Assembly: GCA_036399695.1 (NCBI GenBank)
Contig: DASWMP010000345.1
Coordinates: 1-64,000, forward strand
DNA length: 64,000 nt
Source: DASVEE01 sp036399695
Lineage (GTDB): Bacteria; Acidobacteriota; Thermoanaerobaculia; Gp7-AA8
Reading direction: 5' to 3'
Below the pieces are notes generated by a model. The model did not search any database. It saw only the letters and a program-made list of their open reading frames with translations, and had not been told where the DNA came from. Below are positions 44,627-54,779 of the stretch, one piece after another (positions within the stretch are counted from its first letter, which is position 1; each line of letters begins with the position of its first letter). Made by a program: the position numbers and the translations under genes.

Positions 44627-44769
44627 ATGGCGTTGACTTTAGATGTGGGACAGACACTCTTATCTGTCCCGTGCACCCGAACGGCCGCTTTGTCTGGAGG
44701 ACCTCCGGGGTGGGCCGGACAGACAGGAGTGTCTGTCCCACATGAGGCAAACCTCTAAGTCAACGCCAT
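44627..44769 (-). mobile_element. MITE-like element, copy 2
   Basis: A 143-bp reverse-complement copy of 35513-35658. It is bounded by ATGGCGTTGACTTTAGATG and CTCTAAGTCAACGCCAT and carries the same GTGGGACAGACACTC inner repeats. A few substitutions and a 3-4 nt indel separate the copies. It sits just upstream of the PilZ-like gene start and just downstream of the transglycosylase at 44784. Confidence 0.8.
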
Positions 44770-44783
44770 TGGGGCCCAGGGCC

Positions 44784-45596
44784 CTAGTGCACGTCGGTGC
44801 GCATGCGCATGCTGGCCATGTAGTTGCGGCGGACGCGCTCGCGGTAGTGGTGGGTGCGGGCGGTGACGCGCTGCAGGTAGTTCTGCGTCTCGGGGAACGG
44901 CGGGATGCCGCCGTGGCGGCTCACGTTGCCTTCACCGGCGTTGTAGGCGGCCAGGGCCAGGTTCGGATCGTCGAAGCGCTGGAGCAGGTACGCCAGGTAC
45001 TTCGTGCCGGCGGCGATGTTCTCCTGCGGGTCGAACGGATCGGAGACGCCGAGGAGCGTCGCGGTGCTGGGGATGATCTGCATCAGGCCCTGCGCGCTCT
45101 TGTTCGACACGAGGCGCGGGCGGAAGTCGGACTCCGTCGAGACGACGGCGGCGATCAGCTCGGGGTCGAGCCCCTGGCGCTGCGCTTCGCGGTAGATGAT
45201 GTCGCCGTACGGCACCTGCGTGCGGAAGAACTCTTCCTTCGCCACTTCGAGGGAGAGCGTGCGGCCCGCGGGCTCGGCCTGCGGCGCGAGCAGCGCTTCG
45301 CGGCTTTTGCGCGTCGTGAAAATCGGGAAGGTGTTGTTTTGCGTGACCGAAGCACTCCGGGTGACGGCGGCGCGCTGCAGGAAGTCGAAGTTGAGGCTCG
45401 TGGCATCGGAGGGGATGCCGAGCGCGCCGAAGGCGAGAGGAACACCGAGGAGCACGGCGACACCGCGGGATGCGGCTTTGAAGGCCAGGCGCCAGCGGCT
45501 GGCGTGGCGGCGTGCTTCGACCTGGCAGTTGCAGATGACGCGAAAGTCGTCTGCATGTTTGCGGCTGGTGCGGCGTCTACTGTCGTCGGACTTCAT
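44784..45596 (-). CDS. Lytic transglycosylase (SLT family)
   Basis: A 270-residue peptidoglycan lyase. The SLT domain is complete: AAVVSTESDFRPRLVSNKSA with the catalytic Glu in STESDF, QGLMQIIPSTATLLGVSDPF, and ALAAYNAGEGNVSRHGGIPP. An N-terminal basic segment precedes one hydrophobic stretch (GVAVLLGVPLAFGALGI) that may anchor or export it. The start at ATG 45596 (MKSDDSRRRTSRKH) is the most compact. It is divergent from the NAGPA-domain gene with about 200 bp between. Confidence 0.85.
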   Translation of the reverse strand: MKSDDSRRRTSRKHADDFRVICNCQVEARRHASRWRLAFKAASRGVAVLLGVPLAFGALGIPSDATSLNFDFLQRAAVTRSASVTQNNTFPIFTTRKSREALLAPQAEPAGRTLSLEVAKEEFFRTQVPYGDIIYREAQRQGLDPELIAAVVSTESDFRPRLVSNKSAQGLMQIIPSTATLLGVSDPFDPQENIAAGTKYLAYLLQRFDDPNLALAAYNAGEGNVSRHGGIPPFPETQNYLQRVTARTHHYRERVRRNYMASMRMRTDVH

Positions 45597-45797
45597 ACGG
45601 CAGGTCGCAATGGGCAAAAGGCGGACCATCTCGCCCGGCCCAAAACCCAAAGTGCTGATGGTGAATGAAATCGAGTTGTGCGAGCCGTAGGAATGCCACT
45701 GACCCCTTCGGAGGACGCTCGCCGATTGCACCCGGCGCAAACGTGCGCTCCATCACATTCGGCGACTGCGGCACACCGCTTGCCAATTGCACCGAAC

Positions 45798-46610
45798 GTG
45801 AGACACCCGATCCTGTTTTTCGTTTCGTTCATTTTACTGTCGGCCGCACCGCGGGTGCTGGCGCAGAAGACCACTTCCACTACTTCTACCACGTCCAGCA
45901 CCGCATCGAAGACGGCCAGCGCACCCTGCCCTGTGAAATGGGAGACGAAGCGTGCCGGCATCGAGCATCGCGAGATCCGCTGCATCGACGACACGAGCGA
46001 TCTGGACGTTCATGTCGTGCGCATCGATCCGCGCAAGGTGACGCTCGATACCGTCGTCGTTTCGGGCTCGAATGCGCGAACGATTGCGCGCGAGCACGGT
46101 GCGACCTTCGCCATCAACGCCAGTTTCTTCGACAAGGCACGAACTCCCCTCGGGCTGATCGTCAAAGACGGTGAGCTCGTGAACAAGATCAACAACTCGA
46201 GCTGGCAATCTGTCTTTCTCGTCACCGGTCGCGGCAGCTCCTACATCATTCTGCCTCCGAGCTGGAGCGAATTCCGTAACCGCGCTCACATGGCCGTGCA
46301 GGCCGGTCCGCGGCTCGTCACTCGCGGCCACACCGTGAAGGTGAACCGCGGCTACAAAGCCGCGCGCGCGGGCGTCTGCATCCAGTGGGATCGGGATCTC
46401 CTTTTCTTCGCCACACCGCAGGACCGTAAGTTCACGACCACCGAGATCGCCCGCGTGGCGCGCATCGCCGAGGACAAGGGCGGCCTCGCCTGCCGCGACG
46501 CAATGCTCTTCGACGGCGGTCATTCGACGACGCTGTTCATCGACGGTGAAGGCAGCGATGACGTCGTTGTGCACGGCGGCCCCGTGCCGGTGTTCATCGT
46601 GGGGAAGTGA
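45798..46610 (+). CDS. Secreted phosphodiester glycosidase (NAGPA)-domain protein
   Basis: Starting at GTG 45798 gives 270 residues with a signal peptide (RHPILFFVSFILLSAAPRVL). Earlier in-frame starts at 45693 (ATG) and 45678 (GTG) are possible. A Ser/Thr-rich linker precedes the NAGPA domain: ATFAINASFFDKARTPLGLI, AHMAVQAGPRLVTRG, and the signature MLFDGGHSTTLFIDG. Bacterial members are linked to cell-wall glycan or exopolysaccharide processing; substrate unknown here. Confidence 0.75.
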   Translation: MRHPILFFVSFILLSAAPRVLAQKTTSTTSTTSSTASKTASAPCPVKWETKRAGIEHREIRCIDDTSDLDVHVVRIDPRKVTLDTVVVSGSNARTIAREHGATFAINASFFDKARTPLGLIVKDGELVNKINNSSWQSVFLVTGRGSSYIILPPSWSEFRNRAHMAVQAGPRLVTRGHTVKVNRGYKAARAGVCIQWDRDLLFFATPQDRKFTTTEIARVARIAEDKGGLACRDAMLFDGGHSTTLFIDGEGSDDVVVHGGPVPVFIVGK

Positions 46611-46631
46611 TCGATTCCGATCCCGTGGCGA

Positions 46632-46723
46632 TGGTCAGTGGTCGGTGGTCAGTTGCTGGCGCTCCGTAGCCCAGGAAGTGGCCACCGAACGCGTTGCTAA
46701 CCGACCACCGGCCACTGACCACC
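46632..46723. repeat. Simple-sequence palindromic array (GTGGTCAGT type)
   Basis: GGTCAGTGGTCGGTGGTCAG on the left and complementary CCGACCACCGGCCACTGACC on the right flank a GC-rich loop. It lies between convergent genes ending at 46610 and 46729. Confidence 0.75.
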
Positions 46724-46728
46724 GCCGG

Positions 46729-47109
46729 CTACTGCCTCGTGAAGAGAGGCTTCGTCTGGTCGTTGAACAGGATGACCAGCGCGTAGATGCCCAGCAGTGT
46801 ACCGGGCCCGAGATGGGGCAGGTGCAGGATCGCCAGGATGATGGCGAGGACGCGAGCCCACTCGCGGAACTTCAGCAGCCCCCAGCCGGCGATGATGTTC
46901 GGGAGTGCGAGCACCGCCAGCATCACGCCGATCATGCTGACGCAGCCGCCGCCCAGCATCAGCGCGCCACGCTCTTCCTGCGTCTCCCCGGCCACCCCGC
47001 CGACGCCCATCATCGTGGCCCCGCCGAGAAAGAAGAACGCCGCTCCGATGCCGTACAGCAGGCCGAAGACGATGAAGAGGATGCCGATGATCTTCACGTG
47101 CTGCTGCAT
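46729..47109 (-). CDS. Small four-TM membrane protein
   Basis: 126 residues from ATG 47109 with AAAGGAG about 4 nt upstream. Hydrophobic helices are IIGILFIVFGLLYGIGAAFF, CVSMIGVMLAVLALPNIIAG, WARVLAIILAILHLPHLGPG and TLLGIYALVILF. This layout is common in uncharacterised DUF-type inner-membrane proteins. It lies downstream of mtgA, separated by the palindromic array at 47126. Confidence 0.65.
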   Translation of the reverse strand: MQQHVKIIGILFIVFGLLYGIGAAFFFLGGATMMGVGGVAGETQEERGALMLGGGCVSMIGVMLAVLALPNIIAGWGLLKFREWARVLAIILAILHLPHLGPGTLLGIYALVILFNDQTKPLFTRQ

Positions 47110-47125
47110 GGGGCTCCTTTTTTTG

Positions 47126-47206
47126 AGTTGGCAGTTGGCAGTTGGCGGTTGGCAGTGTCGGAGCCAGAGTCTTTCTACTGCCAACCGCCTACTGCCAACC
47201 GCCAAC
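47126..47206. repeat. Simple-sequence palindromic array (GTTGGCAGTTGGCGG type)
   Basis: AGTTGGCAGTTGGCAGTTGG units at 47126-47156 face ACTGCCAACCGCCTACTGCC units at 47177-47206 across a 20-nt loop. The right arm touches the stop codon of mtgA. The unit resembles those at 56178, 57539 and 61827. Confidence 0.85.
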
Positions 47207-48120
47207 TAGCCCGCCGGCGGCGCGGTCTCGGTAGCTTGATTCGTATCTGTTGGCTCTGAGGTTTCAACCGTGCCGGTCGGAGGGGCCGTTTCGGTGGTGT
47301 CGGTCGTCTCGGTTGATGGGGGGGCGAGATCGGTGTCGGTGGCGGCGGGCTCGGTGGTCTCGGTCGTTGCCGTCGTCTCCGTCGGCGTCGCGGGCTTCTC
47401 CGCCGGCTTCTTCTCGGTGAGCACTTCCTTCTCGAGGGTGTAGCCCCAGCGGCGCATGCGGGAGAGGATCATGCGCTGGCGGGCGCGGAGGCGTTTGTTC
47501 GGCTTGCCGGGATTCATGATGCGCGGGTTCGGCAGGCAGCCGCCGAGCAGCGCCGCCTGCGACGGCGTGAGCGAAGCGGCCGGTTTGTCGAAGTAGAAGC
47601 GCGACGCCGCTTCGGCCCCGTAGACGCGCTCCCCCATCTCCACCACGTTCAGGTAAAGCTCGAGGATGCGTTTCTTCGAGAGGTTCTTCTCGAGCGAGCG
47701 GGCGATGAAGTACTCGCGCACTTTCCGCAGCGGGTTGCGCGAGGGAGAGAGGTACAGGTTCTTCGCGAGCTGCTGCGTGATCGTGGAGCCGCCGTGCGAG
47801 ATCTTCCCGCGCTTCCAGTTCCGCTCGAACGCTTCCTTCACCGCTTCGGTATCGACCCCTTCGTGCTCGTAGAACGAATTGTCCTCGGCCACGAGCACGG
47901 CCCGGCGGAGGTTCGGGGAGATGCGTCCGTAGGGGACCCAGCGGTACTGGATCGTGTCGTCCTTGCCGGCGTCGCGCAGCTCTTCGCGGCGCTGCTCCAT
48001 GAAGGCGGTGGTCTTCGGCGGCTCCTTCGCCAGCTTCTCAACATCCGGAAAAGTCACGACTTCCCAGCCGAGCCAGAGCAGGAGGACGGCCACGATGATG
48101 AGGAGTGTGCGCTTCAGCAC
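47206..48120 (-). CDS. mtgA: Monofunctional peptidoglycan glycosyltransferase MtgA-like (GT51)
   Basis: Polymerises lipid II into glycan strands at the inner membrane. GTG 48120 opens a membrane anchor (LIIVAVLLLWLGWEVVTF). GT51 motifs are intact: VAEDNSFYEHEGVD with the catalytic Glu, HGGSTITQQLAKNLYLS, EYFIARSLEKNLSKKRILEL and ELYLNVVEMGERVYGAEAAS. There is no transpeptidase domain. The last 80 residues form an unusual Thr/Glu/Pro-rich tail (PTETTATTETTEPAATDTD) that may extend into the periplasm or reflect repeat growth, since the palindromic array touches the stop. Confidence 0.85.
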   Translation of the reverse strand: MLKRTLLIIVAVLLLWLGWEVVTFPDVEKLAKEPPKTTAFMEQRREELRDAGKDDTIQYRWVPYGRISPNLRRAVLVAEDNSFYEHEGVDTEAVKEAFERNWKRGKISHGGSTITQQLAKNLYLSPSRNPLRKVREYFIARSLEKNLSKKRILELYLNVVEMGERVYGAEAASRFYFDKPAASLTPSQAALLGGCLPNPRIMNPGKPNKRLRARQRMILSRMRRWGYTLEKEVLTEKKPAEKPATPTETTATTETTEPAATDTDLAPPSTETTDTTETAPPTGTVETSEPTDTNQATETAPPAG

Positions 48121-48156
48121 GTGCCTCGATTGTAAAGGAGACCTAAAATAAGAGCC

Positions 48157-48729
48157 ATGCGACGACTCCTGATCGCCATTTCCCTGCTTCTCATCCCGGC
48201 GGCGGCGTTCGCGTTCGATACGACGCGCGGCCGCGCCAATCGCATCGGGATCCTCCTCCCGGCCGAATTCGACGGTGACCGTTACGTGCACGACTCGGTA
48301 CGCAAGTACCTCCACTCCGAGCTGCGCAAGGAAGGCTTCGTCCCCTTCAGCATGCACGACACCATCGACGAGCTGCGCGAGCGCGACGACTCCGACGCCC
48401 AGTTCTACATCGAGATCGCCGCGGGCGACGCGGGCTCGGAGACGTACGGCGGCATCGGTGTCGGCGGCGTGCACGGTGGCGTCGACCTCGGCGTGGTGTC
48501 TTCGCGCATGTCGGTCGTGCTGCACGTCTACGACGGCCGGACGCTCGAACGGATCGATACCTTCGACCTCTCGGAGCGCAGCACGATGGTCGCGCCGACC
48601 GCGGTCAGCCTCGGCGGCCGCCACGCCTGGGCGTGGGTGGCGATGCCGTTTGCCGAATGGGCACAGAGCCGCCGCGCCGCACGCGCCGTGGCCCGCGACG
48701 TCGCGCAGCGCCTCGCGAGCTTCGAGTGA
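48157..48729 (+). CDS. Secreted hypothetical protein
   Basis: Not recognised. It is 190 residues with a clear signal peptide (MRRLLIAISLLLIPAAAFA). The mature part has a strand-helix pattern (RIGILLPAEFDGDRYVHDSV, DAQFYIEIAAGDAGSETYGG) with a Gly-rich loop (GGIGVGGVHGGVDLGV). This resembles the DUF4136-like lipoprotein-like fold only loosely. AAGGAG occurs about 15 nt before the ATG, which is long. It is divergent from mtgA with 36 bp between. Its stop overlaps the cutA start. Confidence 0.6.
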   Translation: MRRLLIAISLLLIPAAAFAFDTTRGRANRIGILLPAEFDGDRYVHDSVRKYLHSELRKEGFVPFSMHDTIDELRERDDSDAQFYIEIAAGDAGSETYGGIGVGGVHGGVDLGVVSSRMSVVLHVYDGRTLERIDTFDLSERSTMVAPTAVSLGGRHAWAWVAMPFAEWAQSRRAARAVARDVAQRLASFE

Positions 48730-49049
48730 CGCCGGTCATCGTCCTGACGACCGTCGGCGGCGACTTTGACGCACGCGCGCTGGCGCGCAGTCTGGTGGAG
48801 TTGCGCGTGGCCGCGTGCGTGAACATCGTGGAGCGCGTGGTGTCGGTGTATCGCTGGGAAGGCGAGATTACCGAAGACGCGGAGCAGTTGCTCGCGATCA
48901 AGACGATGGACGCGCAGGTGGACGCCCTGCGGGATGCACTGTTCGCGCGGCATCCCTATGAAGTGCCGGAGTTCGTGGTGGTGCCGGTGGCCGGGATCTC
49001 CGAAGCATATGAGGCGTGGCTGCGTGGGGCCGTGCTGGCGGAGAAGTAG
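48726..49049 (+). CDS. cutA: CutA1 divalent-cation tolerance protein
   Basis: 107 residues beginning at GTG 48726, overlapping the upstream stop (GTGA). The CutA1 pattern is clear: VVVLTT-like start VIVLTTVGGDFDARALARSL, VAACVNIVERVVSVYRWEGE, LLAIKTMDAQVDALRDAL and HPYEVPEFVVVPV. Members form trimers and were named for metal tolerance, but their biochemical role is unsettled. Confidence 0.92.
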   Translation: MTPVIVLTTVGGDFDARALARSLVELRVAACVNIVERVVSVYRWEGEITEDAEQLLAIKTMDAQVDALRDALFARHPYEVPEFVVVPVAGISEAYEAWLRGAVLAEK

Positions 49050-49062
49050 AGGGAACAGGGAA

Positions 49063-49158
49063 CGATGGGACCTATGGGACAACCTATAGGACCTATAGGA
49101 CCTATGAGCAGGCTGCCTGACTCCCATAGGTCCCATCTCCCATCTGTCCCATTTGTCC
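49063..49158. repeat. Simple-sequence palindromic array (GGACCTATAGGACC type)
   Basis: GATGGGACCTATGGGAC and CTATAGGACCTATAGGACC on the left, then CCCATAGGTCCCATC and CCCATCTGTCCC on the right. The loop is short, so a near-continuous stem can form. It lies between cutA and uvrA. Same architecture as the other arrays with another unit. Confidence 0.8.
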
Positions 49159-49317
49159 AAAGCGTCTCCACAGGATGGAGAGTGCCCCTGCGGTACCCCC
49201 ACGCCGGCCGTCGATCGCGGAACCTTGGCGGGCGCGACCGGCTGAGGCGGGCACTCTCTACGATTCGTAGAGTTGGAACACCCTCGGGCGCCGCGGAGTT
49301 AGATTGTGTCCTCAGCC

Positions 49318-52146
<2,829 letters not shown>

Positions 52147-52202
52147 GGCAGCCGCAAGCTGCCGGGAAGAATGTTCCTTTCGGGACAGGTTCGCACCTGC
52201 CG

Positions 52203-52826
52203 ATGCCGCCGAAGATCTTCCTTCTCTCGCCCGCGAGCCTGAACGGTTTGCGGGCGAAGCAGCTCTCCTCGCCGAGGGCAAAGTTCGCGCTGGCGCTGCA
52301 GTACCAGACGCCCGAGGGCGTGGAGATCGGCGATGCCTTCGCGTTCATGAGCGCGTTGTACTTTCGCGGCAAGATCGCCTACGCGCGGCGGTTCGCGGTG
52401 CCGTCACCGGCGCTCGGCGGCAACGGCATTCTGGTCATCACCTCGGGTTACGGGCTCGTGCCTCCGGATTGGCGGCTCACGGCGGAGCGGCTCGAGCGGA
52501 TGCAGAAGATCGACGTGGACATGGCGTCGCGCAACTACACGAAACCGCTGCGCGAGCACGCCGACGTCCTGCACCGGACGCTGGAGTCGGACGCGCAGGT
52601 GGTGCTGCTCGGCAGCGTCGCCACCGGCAAGTACGTCGACGTGCTGCGGCCGATCCTCGGCGACCGGCTGCGCTTCCCGACCCACTTTGCCGGGTTGGGC
52701 GACATGGCCCGCGGCGGGCTGATGCTGCGCGCCGCACGGGCCGGCATCGAGCTGGAGTACCAGAGCCTGGACGCGAACCGGCACCGCGCGCCCGGTGCCA
52801 CCGGGAAGATGCCCAAGCTGGAGTGA
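52203..52826 (+). CDS. Conserved hypothetical protein
   Basis: 207 residues. It looks like an uncharacterised soluble family seen in related bacteria: IFLLSPASLNGLRAKQL, AFAFMSALYFRGKIAYARRF, GILVITSGYGLVPPDWRL, DAQVVLLGSVATGKYVDVL. The order (nucleotide-binding-like GS-x-x-T-G-K plus a Rossmann-like strand pattern) recalls DUF6884-type proteins, but I am not sure. No partner gene is obvious. Confidence 0.6.
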   Translation: MPPKIFLLSPASLNGLRAKQLSSPRAKFALALQYQTPEGVEIGDAFAFMSALYFRGKIAYARRFAVPSPALGGNGILVITSGYGLVPPDWRLTAERLERMQKIDVDMASRNYTKPLREHADVLHRTLESDAQVVLLGSVATGKYVDVLRPILGDRLRFPTHFAGLGDMARGGLMLRAARAGIELEYQSLDANRHRAPGATGKMPKLE

Positions 52827-52860
52827 AACACCGCGTGTGGCGCCTTAGAATGAGTGAACG

Positions 52861-53109
52861 ATGAACGGGAGTGACATCAGGGCCTGGGCGGCGAACCACC
52901 GCGCCGGATCGGCGCGCGAACGAATGGAGGCTCGCCGCCATCGGCTCAATCCTGCTGATGCCTTCGCCTCCGCGCTGGCGCTGCTCGTTTTCGACGAGCT
53001 TCAGAACGGCTCGCCGTTCGAGCGGATCGATCCCGTTTCCGACCGTGAGGACGAGCAGATGAGAGCAGCGTGGACGAAACTTCGCGAGCGGGGAGTCTGT
53101 GGCCGCTGA
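52861..53109 (+). CDS. Small hypothetical protein, possible antitoxin of the following gene
   Basis: 82 residues, helical and charged (RERMEARRHRLNPADAFASA, DREDEQMRAAWTKLRERGV), no membrane segment. It starts at ATG 52861 after GAGTGAAC, a weak ribosome site. It overlaps the nucleotidyltransferase-like gene by 11 bp, the arrangement expected for a toxin-antitoxin pair. Function inferred from position only. Confidence 0.6.
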   Translation: MNGSDIRAWAANHRAGSARERMEARRHRLNPADAFASALALLVFDELQNGSPFERIDPVSDREDEQMRAAWTKLRERGVCGR

Positions 53110-53683
53110 CGACCGGCTCGTTGGCGCACTCCGGGCGCTCGCGGATGCGCTGAACGATCTGTCCGCGCCGTCGATGATCATCGGCGGTATCGCCGTGATC
53201 GCGGCGGGCGTACCTCGACAGACGATCGACATCGACGCGACGATCCTGGGCCGCGCCACCAGTCCAGAAGATGTCCTCGCCACGCTCGAACGTCACGAGA
53301 TCGTTCCCAGAATTTCCGACGCACTCGAGTTTGCCCGCGAGCGTCAGGTCCTTCTGCTCCAGCACTTCCCCAGCCGCGTCACGATCGAGGTGACATTCGC
53401 ATGGCTGCCGTTCGAAGAAGACGCGCTGTCTCACGCGTTCGAAGTCGAGCTCCACGGTGTGCGCGTGCGCGTCGCGCGCCCCGAGGACCTCGTCATCTAC
53501 AAGGCAGCGGCCTGGCGGGACCGGGATCGCTCAGATATCGAACGCCTGTTGGTCCTGCATCTGGATGACATCGACCTTTCGAGAATTCGTTCGCTCCTCA
53601 ATGAGATCGCCGTGGCGCTGGATGATCCCCACCGGCTGGCCGCCTTCGACGCCATCGTGGATCGCGTTCGCCACGGCGCGTAA
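53099..53683 (+). CDS. Nucleotidyltransferase-fold protein (AbiEii/DUF6036-like)
   Basis: 194 residues from GTG 53099. The N-terminal part SMIIGGIAVIAAGVPRQTID followed by IDATIL gives the G-G...R-x-T-x-D-I-D nucleotidyltransferase core. VRVARPEDLVIYKAAAWRDR carries the downstream K-x-x-A-x-R-x-x-D motif, and RDRSDIERLLVLH follows. These fit AbiEii or MenT-like proteins, which modify nucleic acids or proteins as toxins. The upstream 82-residue gene overlaps by 11 bp. Confidence 0.75.
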   Translation: MAADDRLVGALRALADALNDLSAPSMIIGGIAVIAAGVPRQTIDIDATILGRATSPEDVLATLERHEIVPRISDALEFARERQVLLLQHFPSRVTIEVTFAWLPFEEDALSHAFEVELHGVRVRVARPEDLVIYKAAAWRDRDRSDIERLLVLHLDDIDLSRIRSLLNEIAVALDDPHRLAAFDAIVDRVRHGA

Positions 53684-53764
53684 ACCCGTCTCGCCCTGCC
53701 GCCCGGATCGATCCATCACCGAGCGCTCTTGGTCTTGCTCGTTTCCCCGCTGCACAATACGGCC

Positions 53765-54736
53765 ATGCCGCGCGCCGCGAAGGTCGAGATCCCCACCACG
53801 TCCAACGACGCCATCCTGAAGCTCGGCGCTCGTGAAGTCCGGCTCACGAACTTGCGCAAGCCGTTCTGGAACAAACTCGGGATCACGAAACGCGATCTCC
53901 TCCAGTACTACGCGGACGTCTCCCCCTACCTGCTCCCGCACCTGAAAGACCGGGCCATGGTCATGAAGCGCTACCCGAACGGCGCGGAAGGGGACTTTTT
54001 CTATATGAAGCGGGCGCCGGAGCCGCGGCCTGACTGGATCGAGACCTGCGGCATCATGCACACCGAGGGGCTGGTCAACTACCCGATCGTGCAGGACGTC
54101 GCCTCGCTCCTCTGGCTGATCAACCTCGGGTGCATCGATCTGAACCCCTGGTACGCCCGCTGCGACGACACGGACCGCCCCGACTTTCTGCACTTCGACC
54201 TCGATCCCGGCCCCGGCGCCGACTTCGACAAAGTCCGCGAAGTCGCCCTGCGCGTGCGCGACATCCTCGGCGCACTGAAGATGCCGACGTACGCCAAGAC
54301 GACCGGCTCGAAGGGCATTCACGTCTACATCCCGATCGTCCGCGGGCCACAACAGAAGGAGGTCTGGACGTTCGCCAAGGCCATCGCCATCGAGCTGGAG
54401 CACCGCCATTCGAAGATCATCACGGCCGAGTACCGCAAGGTGAAGCGGCCGCATGGGCGGGTCCTCGTCGACTACAACCAGAACGCCTGGGGACGGACGC
54501 TGGCGTCGATCTACTCCCTCCGTCCCACCCCCTTCGCCGGCGCCTCCGCGCCCGTGACCTGGGAGGAGATCGAGGAAGGGATCCGCATCGACGACTTCCG
54601 CTACGACAACATCCGCGCGCGGCTGGCCGAGGTCGGCGATCTCTGGAAACCGGTCCTGGGGAAGAAGCGGTTCGACCTCATGGGCGTCTTCGAGCCGAAG
54701 AAGCCGCGGAAGAAGAGCACGGCCGCCGGCGCGTGA
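53765..54736 (+). CDS. Stand-alone LigD-type primase-polymerase domain
   Basis: A 323-residue archaeo-eukaryotic primase-superfamily polymerase like the polymerase domain of bacterial LigD, which fills gaps during non-homologous end joining. Motifs are NLRKPFWNKLGITKRDLLQY, HFDLDPGPGADFDKVREVAL with the metal-binding D-x-D, TYAKTTGSKGIHVYIPIVRG and VLVDYNQNAWGRTLASIYSL. The ATG at 53765 gives MPRAAKVEIP. No ligase, phosphoesterase or Ku gene lies in the window, so its partners are elsewhere. Confidence 0.88.
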   Translation: MPRAAKVEIPTTSNDAILKLGAREVRLTNLRKPFWNKLGITKRDLLQYYADVSPYLLPHLKDRAMVMKRYPNGAEGDFFYMKRAPEPRPDWIETCGIMHTEGLVNYPIVQDVASLLWLINLGCIDLNPWYARCDDTDRPDFLHFDLDPGPGADFDKVREVALRVRDILGALKMPTYAKTTGSKGIHVYIPIVRGPQQKEVWTFAKAIAIELEHRHSKIITAEYRKVKRPHGRVLVDYNQNAWGRTLASIYSLRPTPFAGASAPVTWEEIEEGIRIDDFRYDNIRARLAEVGDLWKPVLGKKRFDLMGVFEPKKPRKKSTAAGA

Positions 54737-54779
54737 GGCGCCCGGAAGGCGGAAGGGCGCCCCGCGTGTTGATCCGGAC

